Positions 26,108 to 33,809 of a stretch of 54,427 nt of DNA are shown in pieces. Position 1 is the stretch's first letter, and each line of letters begins with the position of its first letter. The notes beneath the pieces were generated by a model. The model made no database searches. It saw only the letters and a list, made by a program, of their open reading frames with translations, and was not told where the DNA came from. Location of the stretch: NCBI GenBank assembly GCA_964631745.1, contig CAZVWV010000005.1, forward strand, positions 1 through 54,427, given 5' to 3'. A program made the position numbers and the translations under genes. The DNA comes from CAZVWV01 sp964631745. Its GTDB lineage: Bacteria; Bdellovibrionota_C; UBA2361; JBGSMV01.

Positions 26108-26216
26108 TTGGTGGCACCTCGTGGCCTCGGCCGGCGACCTCGCCCGCTCCATATTATCCGTACCATATTATCCGTACTCTGCGCCGCACTTGCACTTTAG
26201 CCGGAGTTTTTCTAGG
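26108..26216 (+). repeat. Dispersed repeat R1, copy 2, with 14-bp tandem duplication
   Basis: This copy shares GTGGCACC, CGGCCGGCGA, CGCTCCATATTATCC, TACTCTGCGCC and a CCGGAGTTTTT tail with copy 1 at 1-84. The unit CCATATTATCCGTA is duplicated exactly (26149-26162 and 26163-26176). It lies between the divergent dacA-type gene and trpS, 36 bp before trpS. Confidence 0.5.
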
Positions 26217-26251
26217 GTGAAATTATCTTCGCTTTCGACTACACTCTCGCC

Positions 26252-27253
26252 ATGACTCAAACAACTAAACGATCCCTCACCGGCATTAGAGCCTCCGGCA
26301 ACGTACATATCGGAAACTACCTGGGCACTATTAAGCCAGCCTTGGAAAAACAGGGCCAGTACGAGTGCTTTTATTTTATCGCCGATATGCACTCGCTTAC
26401 TACCAACAAAGCTCCTGCCACCCTTAAAGTTTTTTCTTATGACCTGGTCGCCACCTGGCTGGCGCTGGGGCTTGATTCCTCAAAGAATCTAATCTACCGC
26501 CAGTCGGATATTCCCATGGTGACTGAGTTGGCCTGGTACCTTAGCTGCGTAACTGGATTCGGTTTCTTAGAGAAAGGGCACGCATTTAAAGATGCACTTG
26601 CGCAAGACCAGGAGGTCAATCACGGAGTCTTTGCTTACCCGGTTTTAATGGCGGCTGATATTCTCTTGTACGACCCTGACATTGTGCCAGTTGGAAAGGA
26701 TCAGAAGCAACACGTGGAGATGGCGCGTGACATGGCTGGGTCGTTTAATGCCGTTTACGGCGAAGTTATTAAACTTCCACAGGTCGTGATTGATGAGCGT
26801 GTAATGAGTATCCCCGGGCTGGACGGTCGCAAGATGTCAAAGTCTTATGGAAATGAGATACCTTTGTTTTGTGATGAAACTACTCTTAAGAAAAAGATCA
26901 TGTCCATAATCACGGATTCGACGCCACTGGAGCAGCCCAAGGTTTTGAAGGGCAATTTGGTTGGGGAGCTTTATAAGCTTTTTGCTAGCGAATCTCAGTA
27001 TGCCGACCTAGAGAAGCGATTGGCCAGTGGCGGCCTCGGATGGGGACACGCCAAACAAGAGCTTTTTGAGCTTGTTAATTCAAGCTTGAAGGAGTACCGC
27101 GAAGAGTATACACGTTTGCGGGCGGATGAAGCCGCGCTCGAGCGGGTACTAACGCTTGGAGCCGAGCGTGCATTTTCCGTGGCTGAAGGCGTGTTAAATA
27201 GAGTTCGAAAAGCCGTAGGCTTTAAAAGCTGCCCGGTTACATTTCAAGCATAG
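26252..27253 (+). CDS. trpS: Tryptophanyl-tRNA synthetase
   Basis: The 333-residue protein is the usual bacterial length. Class I signatures are GNVHIGNY (residues 16-23, the HIGH motif) and KMSKS (residues 194-198). FYFIADMHSLTT and PVLMAADILLYDPDIVPVGK mark the tryptophan and ATP pocket. It charges tRNA-Trp in the cytoplasm. The coding end overlaps the convergent HAD gene by 17 bases. It is alone in its direction. Confidence 0.96.
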   Translation: MTQTTKRSLTGIRASGNVHIGNYLGTIKPALEKQGQYECFYFIADMHSLTTNKAPATLKVFSYDLVATWLALGLDSSKNLIYRQSDIPMVTELAWYLSCVTGFGFLEKGHAFKDALAQDQEVNHGVFAYPVLMAADILLYDPDIVPVGKDQKQHVEMARDMAGSFNAVYGEVIKLPQVVIDERVMSIPGLDGRKMSKSYGNEIPLFCDETTLKKKIMSIITDSTPLEQPKVLKGNLVGELYKLFASESQYADLEKRLASGGLGWGHAKQELFELVNSSLKEYREEYTRLRADEAALERVLTLGAERAFSVAEGVLNRVRKAVGFKSCPVTFQA

Positions 27254-27815
27254 ACAGCAGATCCGCTCTGAGCTTGCTCGGATCTCCACACAGCAGCGTC
27301 TTCATTCCAAGAGCTTCTGCCGGAACAAGATTGTACGGGCGATCGTCTATAAAGACACTCTCGTGCGCCTCGACCCCCAGGCGTTCCAGGGTAAGTTTAT
27401 AAATCTCCGGATCAGGTTTTCGTAAATTCACGGCTGTAGAGATGATGGGCACGTCTAGCAAAGGGTAGATCTCGTTCTTTTGAAGCACCGGATTAAGCCA
27501 TTCGAAAATAAAATTACTTAGAAGACCAATTTTGAATTTAGGTTTCAGCTCCGAAAGCAGCGCCTTTACTTCGGGATAGACAGTTAACATCCCTAATATC
27601 TCGCTTTCAACACGGGCATCCGGAAGTCCGGCCTTAAGAGCTATGCGTCGCACAAACTCGGCAGCCGAGATTTCGCAGCAATCAACCGCAAAGGAGATCT
27701 CTTCAAAATAATGACGTTCCTCTTCCAGGTTTTTGATATTGGCACGCAGCCAGGTCCAGTAACAGTCTTCGCCGATTACGCCGCCAAAATCGAAAATGAT
27801 TGCTTTTATGCTCAT
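27237..27815 (-). CDS. HAD-superfamily phosphatase, last gene of the thiamine operon
   Basis: The 192-residue protein has HAD motif I as FDFGGVIGE (nucleophile Asp, with Gly at the usual second Asp), motif II LLSNF, the motif III lysine in RKPDPEIYKL and motif IV FIDDRPYN. It resembles the YihX-like HAD group that removes phosphate from small sugars or metabolites. It starts 15 bp after the thiamine pyrophosphokinase gene under the same TPP riboswitch. A role as thiamine phosphate phosphatase is therefore attractive, but this is inference from position only. Confidence 0.85.
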   Translation of the reverse strand: MSIKAIIFDFGGVIGEDCYWTWLRANIKNLEEERHYFEEISFAVDCCEISAAEFVRRIALKAGLPDARVESEILGMLTVYPEVKALLSELKPKFKIGLLSNFIFEWLNPVLQKNEIYPLLDVPIISTAVNLRKPDPEIYKLTLERLGVEAHESVFIDDRPYNLVPAEALGMKTLLCGDPSKLRADLLSMLEM

Positions 27816-27830
27816 GTTACCCTGTGACCA

Positions 27831-28508
27831 TTAAAGTTTGGCTGAAGATATCAGATACGGCGCGCCCGCACAAAACACCATGGCCACGCCGGTCTCAAGC
27901 ACTAGTCTTCCCTGGCGTTCAAGAAACTGGTTACTTATTCCCAGTGTTTGGCCCTGTTTGATAAGACGATTTTTGAGCGGCCACTTCATGCCGCTTAATT
28001 CAGCTATTAACATCTCAGAGGTTAAGGGAAGAAGCGAGAATCTCGCGCCGACTTCTCCATAAAGCATGAGGGTCTTTGGCGCGTGCACGATCTCTGCTAC
28101 GGCTCCCCCTGGGGAGTGATCTAAAATACGAATCCTTACATTCGAGAATTCCGCACTGGCAAAAAGTTGTAAATTGCAAAGCAGATGATCAAGCTGGCCC
28201 CCAAGGCAAGCCACCAGGAAGAGTTCAGTTGCGCCAAGCCCGATACTATACCGCATGGCAAGTTCCAGATCGGTACAGTCTTTCTCTTTGGGGTACCGCT
28301 TAAGTTCAACTTGAGTTCTCTCAAGTTCTACCAGACTCTCGGAATCGAGCGAATCAAAGTCCCCCACTACGGCACAAATCGGAAGCCTAAGCGCCAAAGC
28401 ATGCTTGGCGCCGCCATCTGCGCAGATGATTATATCTTGTTTAGATACCTGCGCTGTTATCTCCCTAGTCTCAGGAGCCTCGCCGTTACCAAATATTACG
28501 ACTCGCAT
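27831..28508 (-). CDS. Thiamine pyrophosphokinase
   Basis: The 225-residue protein shows the family motifs: ICADGGAKHAL, VVGDFDSL (metal and diphosphate site), EKDCTDLELAMRY and GGQLDHLLCNL. It transfers pyrophosphate from ATP to thiamine to give thiamine diphosphate in the cytoplasm. It follows the TonB-dependent receptor gene by 18 bp and precedes the HAD gene by 15 bp. Together with the upstream TPP riboswitch, this makes a thiamine uptake and activation operon. Confidence 0.93.
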   Translation of the reverse strand: MRVVIFGNGEAPETREITAQVSKQDIIICADGGAKHALALRLPICAVVGDFDSLDSESLVELERTQVELKRYPKEKDCTDLELAMRYSIGLGATELFLVACLGGQLDHLLCNLQLFASAEFSNVRIRILDHSPGGAVAEIVHAPKTLMLYGEVGARFSLLPLTSEMLIAELSGMKWPLKNRLIKQGQTLGISNQFLERQGRLVLETGVAMVFCAGAPYLISSAKL

Positions 28509-28526
28509 ATTCTACTTAGAATTTAC

Positions 28527-30626
28527 TCAGAACTGATAACTAACATTCAGCCCAACCTGGGCGCGGTCGCCCCACTGCACGTAACGTTTGACGGGAAAAT
28601 CCGGCGGCTCATTTTCAAAAAAGAATCCGCGAACCGCGTACTGCATATCAAAGATATTTCTCCCCCACAGCGTGACCCCCCAACTATTCTTTTTATACCC
28701 TAGTGCAAGATTCACTAAATGATAAGGGCTACTCTTTTCGTTGTTGCTATCATCGAAATAGAAATCATCTTTACCGGTAAGTTCGGCCCTAAAGAAAACA
28801 GCCTCCGTAAGATTAGCAGTACCACTTAAAGCATACTGCCAGTTAGGGGCATGCGACTGTTCCCGTCCTAAGAGATAGCTATTTTCGGCCGGAACCGAGG
28901 TAAATTTAGAATCCAGTAACCCAGCCGAGAGCCCAAAACTTAAAAAGCTGGCAGCTCGCCAGGCCAGATCCGCTTCGGCACCCGTATTCCAGCCCTCGGC
29001 GGCGTTATCAGTGATGTAAATAAAAGTGAGCGGATCGGTGGGGTCGGCTTGGAGCGAATATTTAATCTGCTGGTCGCGCCGTAACATATGAAAGATTGAG
29101 ATGTTTGATCGCAGATCGCCCTTTAACCAATTACTTTTAATTCCAGTTTCAAAGTTTATAAGGTTCTCCGGGTTATACTGACGCTTATCATCAGGAGTAT
29201 TTAAACTTACGTTAAAACCACCGCCTTTAAATCCGCGCGAAGTTAAAAGATACAGGTTGGTGCTTTCGGTAATTTCTCGATCCACCCCAAGCACACCGCC
29301 CCACAATGAATCACTAGGAGAGAATTCGTTTGCGCGATTGTCATCGTAGAAGCTATCTCGCTTCTCAAGTCTTAAGCCCACATTTAGCGCAGTTCCCTGC
29401 GCTAGCGGCGCCTCAACCTGTCCGAAGGCAGCGTAGGTTTCTGCCACATAATCGCTCCCTAAATAATCATAGATTGCGCCATCTGAGGAATTTCTAATCT
29501 GCGAGCTCTCTCCCAGACGCTGGGCGTAAAGGCCGGTAGTAAAACGAAAATTCTCTCCATGAGTATAATGCTCGTCGTTGGAAGAAACTCTGATTTCGTC
29601 GGAAAACACCCGCCGAGATCTGTCTGTTGATGCAAAATAATCATAGGGGGCGTAGGGCTCCCAAAAAGGATTGTTCCCCCAATCCCCATCGTAGCTATAA
29701 TCCGAGTCACTTCTTGAGCCGCTTAAAATATTCTGAATTTCAAAACCTTCGACCTCTTTGGTGTTGAAACGGAGCGCCATTCCGCGAGTGTACTGAGTGT
29801 CGCTGCCGGGCCTGTCAGACTGGGTCCGGAATGTATTATCAATAGCGAAAGCGTCGTAACCGTTATTCTGATCAAGCAGCACGCCCGTTACTGTCAGATA
29901 GCTTTTGGCCGAGCTTAGCCATTTAAGTTTTAGCTGCGCGCCGGATTCGTCTCGGCCATTGGTGTCATCGCGACTAAGATAGAGATTATTTCGAAAGCCG
30001 TTACTCTCCTGATGAAAAGCGCCAAGTCTATAGAGCAGCTTCCCGTTACTTTCGGGCACGGCTCCGCTCAGCACACCGTTTCCACTAGCGAATTCATCGG
30101 TACCGGCGCCAAGGCCTAGCCGCCCGTAAGAGGCAGGCACCGGATCATTTGATACCAAATTGATAACCCCCGCCAAGGCATTGGCCCCAAACAGCACGCT
30201 TTGCGGCCCGCGCAAAACTTCGATCTGCGCAATATCAAAGAGGGGCGCCACAGAGCCAATGCCGCTCAAGTCGATATCATCGTAATAAAGCCCCACCGAG
30301 GGATTGGGTGCGGTCTCGTATTGTTCCAACTCGCCGATACCGCGAATCTGAAAAAACCTGGGCCGGGATGTGCCGCCTGCGAAATTAAGGTTCGGAAATA
30401 GCTCCAGAGCTTCGCCCATGTGCGAACTGCCACGCTCTTGCAATGTTTGTTGATCCACAACAGAGTTGCTGCCCGGAAGTTTGTCAACGGGTGCGGCAAG
30501 AGGCGCGCCCTTAATCTCGATTACGGTCGTATCGTCTTGATCCGCCCAGGCTGCGGAATCGAAAAGGGTTAAAAAAAATGAGATTTGAAAAAGGAAGATG
30601 ATTAGAACAGATGCATTTTTCGACAT
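28527..30626 (-). CDS. TonB-dependent outer-membrane receptor, probably for thiamine
   Basis: The 699-residue protein begins with a signal peptide (SVLIIFLFQISFFLTLFDSAAWA), then a TonB-box-like TTVIEIKG and a plug domain (LQERGSSHMGEALELFPNLN, FFQIRGIG, VEVLRGPQSVLFG-type IEVLRGPQSVLFGANALAGV). A long beta-barrel follows, ending in aromatic F (GLNVSYQF). Such receptors import scarce ligands across the outer membrane using TonB energy. The gene is controlled by a TPP riboswitch and followed by thiamine pyrophosphokinase, so thiamine or its phosphate is the likely ligand. The ribosome binding site (GGGAG) overlaps the 3' end of the riboswitch. Confidence 0.93.
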   Translation of the reverse strand: MSKNASVLIIFLFQISFFLTLFDSAAWADQDDTTVIEIKGAPLAAPVDKLPGSNSVVDQQTLQERGSSHMGEALELFPNLNFAGGTSRPRFFQIRGIGELEQYETAPNPSVGLYYDDIDLSGIGSVAPLFDIAQIEVLRGPQSVLFGANALAGVINLVSNDPVPASYGRLGLGAGTDEFASGNGVLSGAVPESNGKLLYRLGAFHQESNGFRNNLYLSRDDTNGRDESGAQLKLKWLSSAKSYLTVTGVLLDQNNGYDAFAIDNTFRTQSDRPGSDTQYTRGMALRFNTKEVEGFEIQNILSGSRSDSDYSYDGDWGNNPFWEPYAPYDYFASTDRSRRVFSDEIRVSSNDEHYTHGENFRFTTGLYAQRLGESSQIRNSSDGAIYDYLGSDYVAETYAAFGQVEAPLAQGTALNVGLRLEKRDSFYDDNRANEFSPSDSLWGGVLGVDREITESTNLYLLTSRGFKGGGFNVSLNTPDDKRQYNPENLINFETGIKSNWLKGDLRSNISIFHMLRRDQQIKYSLQADPTDPLTFIYITDNAAEGWNTGAEADLAWRAASFLSFGLSAGLLDSKFTSVPAENSYLLGREQSHAPNWQYALSGTANLTEAVFFRAELTGKDDFYFDDSNNEKSSPYHLVNLALGYKKNSWGVTLWGRNIFDMQYAVRGFFFENEPPDFPVKRYVQWGDRAQVGLNVSYQF

Positions 30627-30632
30627 ATATTA

Positions 30633-30718
30633 CCTACTCCCTACGCCAGTATAATCCGGATCAGGTTCAAAGGGTCGCAAGCTTGCTTCTCAGGTCCAAC
30701 CGGACCACCCCCGAGGAT
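30633..30718 (-). ncRNA. TPP (THI-box) riboswitch
   Basis: Read on the minus strand, the leader contains GGGGGTGGTCC, a GGTCC-GGTT-GGACC stem, CTGAGA, a GCAAGCTTGC stem, ACCC, then GAACCTGATCCGGAT and ACTGGCGTAGGGA. These are the conserved blocks of the thiamine diphosphate riboswitch in the right order. The GTAGGGAG end lies ten bases from the ATG of the receptor gene and overlaps its ribosome binding site. This points to translational control: bound TPP would close the site. Confidence 0.93.
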
Positions 30719-30727
30719 GACTCTGCC

Positions 30728-30756
30728 TAAATAGACTTATTTTTTGGAAAGGTCAA
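30728..30756 (-). promoter_or_regulatory. Promoter of the thiamine operon
   Basis: On the minus strand TTGACC (30756-30751) and TATTTA (30733-30728) are 17 bp apart. Transcription would begin about 30721, at the 5' edge of the riboswitch. The promoter lies directly after the end of the PIN toxin gene. Confidence 0.55.
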
Positions 30757-30766
30757 GGAGAGATCT

Positions 30767-31198
30767 CTAAAACGAATCAGCTACAGTTAGGCCTTCGCGA
30801 GAGGCAGCGCCGAGCAACTTCTTATCGAACGACAAGACACTCAGGCCAGAAACACGATCGGCGTTGGCACAAAGCGCCGCAGCAAGTTGGAAGGCATCGG
30901 CAGAGCGTAGGGCGTGCACCCGAAGGAGTCGTACAGCCTTCTGTAAGAGATGCTCTACCGGACAGACCTCAAACCAAACTTTTCTAAATTCGGTCAGACG
31001 TTTGCAGGCTAACGTAGCCTGCGTTTCGTTCAGATGAGACTCACGCTCCAAGCGCGATATCGCCGAAACGCACTCAGCAATACTTCCCCACCAAACTATC
31101 ATTTTCGGATTTACCACGAAGAACTTCTCAGCCGCTTGGGTATTCCCCTGATCACAAAAGAGATGAATGAGGGCGGAGCTGTCCCAAAAAACGCTCAT
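30767..31198 (-). CDS. PIN-domain toxin
   Basis: The 143-residue protein has D6 (FWDSSALIHLF), E42 (SIAECVSAI), D101 (LRSADAFQLAAAL) and D125 (SFDKKLLGAA), a complete PIN metal site. The S-A-D-A-x-Q-L-A-A motif is typical of VapC-like toxins. It overlaps the upstream antitoxin gene by 4 bases. By family it is an RNA-cleaving toxin. The gene is intact. Confidence 0.85.
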   Translation of the reverse strand: MSVFWDSSALIHLFCDQGNTQAAEKFFVVNPKMIVWWGSIAECVSAISRLERESHLNETQATLACKRLTEFRKVWFEVCPVEHLLQKAVRLLRVHALRSADAFQLAAALCANADRVSGLSVLSFDKKLLGAASREGLTVADSF

Positions 31199-31497
31199 AT
31201 CCTATCTGCCCTATCTTCGATCACTATCCTGCTAAGCTCGGCACTTGCAACGACAGGAGCCTCTCCAATTTTTCCAAAGAAATTCTTACCCACATAACTT
31301 TCAGGCGGCTGCATTACACCAGAGGCAATCTGAGCAGAGAACTCACTATCATCGAGGCCGGGAGCGCTGGCATAATCCGGAATAATCTTGGCCACTCTTT
31401 TTTCATGTCGCCACAAAACAACAGTGCCCCCGGAAAGCACGTAGCGAATATATTCACTGAGCTTCTCGCGTATATCTGTAATATTGACATTTTTCAT
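31195..31497 (-). CDS. Phd/YefM-family antitoxin
   Basis: The 100-residue protein begins NVNITDIREKLSEYIRYVLS and continues VVLWRHEKRVAKIIP, the Phd DNA-binding pattern. Its tail (YVGKNFFGKIGEA) differs from the D-D-F-x-x-P-L tail of the other Phd antitoxins here, matching its different toxin subfamily. It should neutralise the PIN toxin and repress the promoter, which has the near-palindrome at 31499-31514. No Shine-Dalgarno sequence is seen. Confidence 0.8.
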   Translation of the reverse strand: MKNVNITDIREKLSEYIRYVLSGGTVVLWRHEKRVAKIIPDYASAPGLDDSEFSAQIASGVMQPPESYVGKNFFGKIGEAPVVASAELSRIVIEDRADRI

Positions 31498-31498
31498 T

Positions 31499-31514
31499 AT
31501 GTATATATTTACAT
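31499..31514 (-). promoter_or_regulatory. Operator/promoter of a Phd/PIN pair
   Basis: ATGTATATATTTACAT is nearly palindromic (14 of 16 positions). It directly precedes the antitoxin ATG. On the minus strand it contains TAAATA, a possible -10 about eight bases before the start codon, which would make the message leaderless. Confidence 0.4.
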
Positions 31515-31564
31515 TTTAAGAGCTAACTGTCAAACATTATTGTCTTTTTCTAATTTATTCGCGG

Positions 31565-32035
31565 CTAATTGGGCGTAGTTGTTTTCATAGCAACAAGCAC
31601 AATTCCAAAAATACAAAGGCACATACCGGCCAGCGTCAACGACGTTGGGAATTCCGAAAGTATCAACATTGCAAAGCAGGTGGCGCTCAGCGGCGAAGCC
31701 AGAGCAAGAATAGCGGCGGTCGATGAACGAATGTATCGAAGACTTGCATTATATAGCAAAAATGACGCGAGTGTCCCGATTGCAGCCAGTCCGAGCATGA
31801 GAAGCCAATCATTTTCCGTCGGAGAGATTAGGAAGGGATCGCCCAGAATCGACCCAATCATAAAAACAACGATCACTCCGCCGGTAAATACCCATGTTAC
31901 CGTAACAAAGGGGGAAAGATTCTGTCCTATCTTTCGTAGGAACACAGTATAAAAAGCTAAAATAACGGCTGATGCTACAGCACAAGAATTTCCCAAAAAA
32001 TACTCTGAGGAAGTGGATGATATTGTTCTGTTGAA
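31565..32035 (-). pseudogene. EamA/DMT transporter, C-terminal half only
   Basis: The frame gives 143 residues from a TTG at 31996, open back to a stop near 32036. It matches only the second EamA repeat: AVASAVILAFYTVFLRKI, TVTWVFTGGVIVVFMIG, GLAAIGTLASFLLYNASLRY and the closing helix LAGMCLCIFGIVLVAM. Drug/metabolite transporters normally have two such repeats and about 290 residues. The first repeat is absent, and the break coincides with a 77-bp hairpin element at 32031-32107. The remnant is unlikely to work alone, although single-repeat small transporters exist. Confidence 0.7.
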
Positions 32036-32107
32036 TCACTAGTTTCGCGCCAATCGGGTACTAAAACAACCACTTTGGTATAGTGGCGCGAAATCTAGTG
32101 AATTCAA
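32031..32107. repeat. 77-bp hairpin element at the break of the EamA gene
   Basis: The left arm 32031-32052 (TTGAATCACTAGTTTCGCGC and two more bases) pairs with the right arm 32084-32107 across a 31-base spacer. The arms match except for two one-base insertions in the right arm. It encodes nothing. It stands where the transporter gene loses its front half, so it may be a miniature insertion or the scar of one, or a bidirectional terminator. Confidence 0.5.
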
Positions 32108-32132
32108 CTATTATGTTGCCCGCGGAAAACAT

Positions 32133-32161
32133 TTGACAGCTGTAACTGTATAGGTTACACT
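32133..32161 (+). promoter_or_regulatory. higBA promoter and operator
   Basis: TTGACA (32133-32138) and TACACT (32156-32161) are 17 bp apart, close to the sigma-70 optimum. TGTAAC (32141-32146) and GTTACA (32154-32159) form a perfect inverted repeat inside the promoter, the likely HigA site. Transcription would start about 32168-32170, at the GTG start codon. Confidence 0.65.
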
Positions 32162-32169
32162 ACGATTTA

Positions 32170-32448
32170 GTGATTAAAAGCATCCGACACAAGGGTTTAA
32201 AGAAATTCTTTCTTAACGGAATTAAAAAGGGTATTCAGCCAAAACACGCAGAGAAGTTGGCGGATCTATTAGACCTATTGAATGCCGCTAAAGTTGTCGG
32301 AGACATGAATTTCCCTGGATCAGAGCTACATCCTCTGAAGGGTGAACTTCAGGGTTATTGGGCTGTAAACGTGTCGGGCAACTGGCGAGTTGTATTCAGA
32401 TTTGTCGACGGGTACGCGTACGACGTAGACTATGTAGATTATCATTAG
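32170..32448 (+). CDS. higB: HigB-type RelE-family toxin
   Basis: The 92-residue protein has the HigB pattern: IRHKGLKKFFLNG, ADLLDLLNAA, then LHPLKGELQGYWAVNVSGNW and RVVFRFVDG ending in VDYVDYH. HigB cleaves mRNA on the ribosome unless bound by HigA. The start is GTG with no ribosome binding site, apparently at the first base of the transcript. As usual for hig loci the toxin gene comes first. HigA follows after 8 bp. The gene is intact. Confidence 0.9.
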   Translation: MIKSIRHKGLKKFFLNGIKKGIQPKHAEKLADLLDLLNAAKVVGDMNFPGSELHPLKGELQGYWAVNVSGNWRVVFRFVDGYAYDVDYVDYH

Positions 32449-32456
32449 GAGTAATC

Positions 32457-32753
32457 ATGTTGGGAAAACAAACTAGAGCACCGGGGCATCCTGGCGGGAT
32501 TTTAAGAAGGCAATATATGGTGCCATTGGGCGTTAATGTCTCCGGACTTGCCGCTATCTTGCATGTTTCTCGTAAGACCGTCTCGAAGATAGTAAACGAG
32601 AAGGGAGCAATTACTGCGGAGATGGCTCTTAGTTTATCGCAGGCGTTTCAAACCACACCTCAGCTGTGGCTCAATCTTCAGCAGAACTATGATCTTTGGA
32701 AAGCTGCAAAGTCGTCACGTAAATGGAAGGAGATAGACAAGATCGCTGCCTGA
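32457..32753 (+). CDS. higA: HigA antitoxin (XRE helix-turn-helix)
   Basis: From the ATG at 32457, five bases after TTAGGAG, the protein has 98 residues: HPGGILRRQYMVPLGVNVSG, then LAAILHVSRKTVSKIVNEKG (helix-turn-helix) and a C-terminal helix PQLWLNLQQNYDLWKA. This is the classic HigA/VapI layout. It neutralises HigB and represses the operon through the TGTAAC/GTTACA site. A longer frame from 32358 lies within higB and is not the real start. Confidence 0.92.
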   Translation: MLGKQTRAPGHPGGILRRQYMVPLGVNVSGLAAILHVSRKTVSKIVNEKGAITAEMALSLSQAFQTTPQLWLNLQQNYDLWKAAKSSRKWKEIDKIAA

Positions 32754-33435
32754 GGGGCAACCTAATGTTTATGTGTTGGGCCGCAGTTCTCAGCCAATAG
32801 ATGCCGAGCTTGCGCCCAATGATCACCTGAGAAATGCGGCTCGACACGCCGTTGGACTGAGTCGCGCAGCCCCAGTGACTGAGGTTTGTGTAACGGAAAG
32901 TGAGGAGCTAGGAAAGAGCAGTAAGGTGTGCGGGCTATCGGAGCGGCGATGGGACTCGCGCCGCCGGCACAATCCCTCACGCTTTTCGCAAAAAAAATGA
33001 CCGGTCGGTGCCGGTCTTACTCTTCAGATTCCAATTTCGCCAGGAACCCTCCGCGCTACTGCGCGGCTCAGCCCAACGTTTCACTGCCATAGCCATTTCC
33101 ATGATACTTTGCATTGATCCAGAGACCGCCGCCGGCCACTACTGGTATCCCTCCTCCAAAAAAAGCCGCGAAAATATCAGGACCGGCGGATATGCCGGTA
33201 GCTGACTACTTCTCCACCGCGACCCACTAAGCACAATGCAGACTTATCCATAGGGGGTGCGCAGCGCCCCGTGTGGGGAAGTCGTCAAAGGGGCAGTCTT
33301 TGCAATAATCACAAAAATGCGTTATCTCCATCCCTTAATCTCAGCCCGAAAAAAATCGCCCAATCCGATCTCAAACTCAGCACTTCTCTGGTGGCAGTAA
33401 CCCGCACGAAAACCACCAGACCCAAATACTTTTAA
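32754..33435. other. Gene-poor region without recognisable content
   Basis: Open frames on either strand are short, biased and unlike protein. I see small hairpins only: ACCGGC-GGATAT-GCCGGT near 33181 and GGGGTGCGCAGCGCCCC near 33257. No RNA gene signature such as tmRNA, RNase P or 6S could be made out. The section may be decayed mobile DNA. Confidence 0.4.
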
Positions 33436-33555
33436 GGCCGATAGGCAAAAGTAATTTGGAAGACGGTGGTGGCTACGCCCTATACAGCAGTGCCACTATC
33501 AACATAGGCCGACGGGGTCGTCGGCGCTACAAATCTTGCCAGAGCTTTTTGAGTA
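33436..33555 (+). repeat. Dispersed repeats R2 and R1 (copy 4)
   Basis: R2 at 33436-33478 starts GGCCGATAGGCA and contains GAAGACGGTGGTGGC, similar to 18869-18912 on the other strand. R1 at 33507-33555 has the stem GCCGACG / CGTCGGC (33508-33525) and ends CAGAGCTTTTTGAG, like copy 1 at 1-84. Confidence 0.4.
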
Positions 33556-33597
33556 AGTAACTATCCCCGTAATTGCTCATAAACTCAGGGTAGTTTT

Positions 33598-33679
33598 CCC
33601 CTCCGTGTAACTCCGTGTCCTCAGTGGTAAAAAATTCTTAATATTTTCACCACTGAGATCACGGAGATACGCGGAGGGG
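33598..33679. repeat. CTCCGTG/CACGGAG palindrome, empty copy
   Basis: The left arm has CTCCGTG at 33601 and 33611 and CTCAGTG at 33620. The right arm has the complements CACTGAG at 33651, CACGGAG at 33660 and CGCGGAG at 33670. The spacing (10, 9 against 9, 10) is mirrored. The loop is an AT-rich stretch of about 24 bp. It belongs to the same family as 928-1009 and the arms at 36533-36568/36947-36982, but with arm orientation reversed. Confidence 0.6.
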
Positions 33680-33772
33680 GCCAATTCCCACCCGGCGTTA
33701 CCCGGGGTTAATGAGTAGTTTCCTATCCCCCACCTAACCCCTCGAATTCCCAAGCAAAGGCAGACGGGGCTT

Positions 33773-33800
33773 TATTCTAGTTTAATTCTATATGTATAAT
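33773..33800 (+). promoter_or_regulatory. imuA promoter with shared SOS-like motif
   Basis: TATTCTAGTTTAATTCTATA (33773-33792) is identical at 19 of 20 positions to 37313-37332 before dnaE2. It contains two TTCTA direct repeats 11 bp apart. TATAAT at 33795-33800 is a good -10 element, and the motif occupies the spacer where a repressor would block polymerase. Mutasome genes are normally under LexA. The motif does not match LexA boxes I know, so the regulator is inferred. Confidence 0.6.
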
Positions 33801-33809
33801 GGCTAGAAC

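Noticed and set aside
32773..33000. Open frames on both strands in the gene-poor region
   Set aside because: Both are rich in R, S, P and H with no recognisable structure. Neither has a credible start signal.
33241..33290. GC hairpin GGGGTGCGCAGCGCCCC as an RNA gene
   Set aside because: It is a small isolated hairpin with no conserved RNA features around it.
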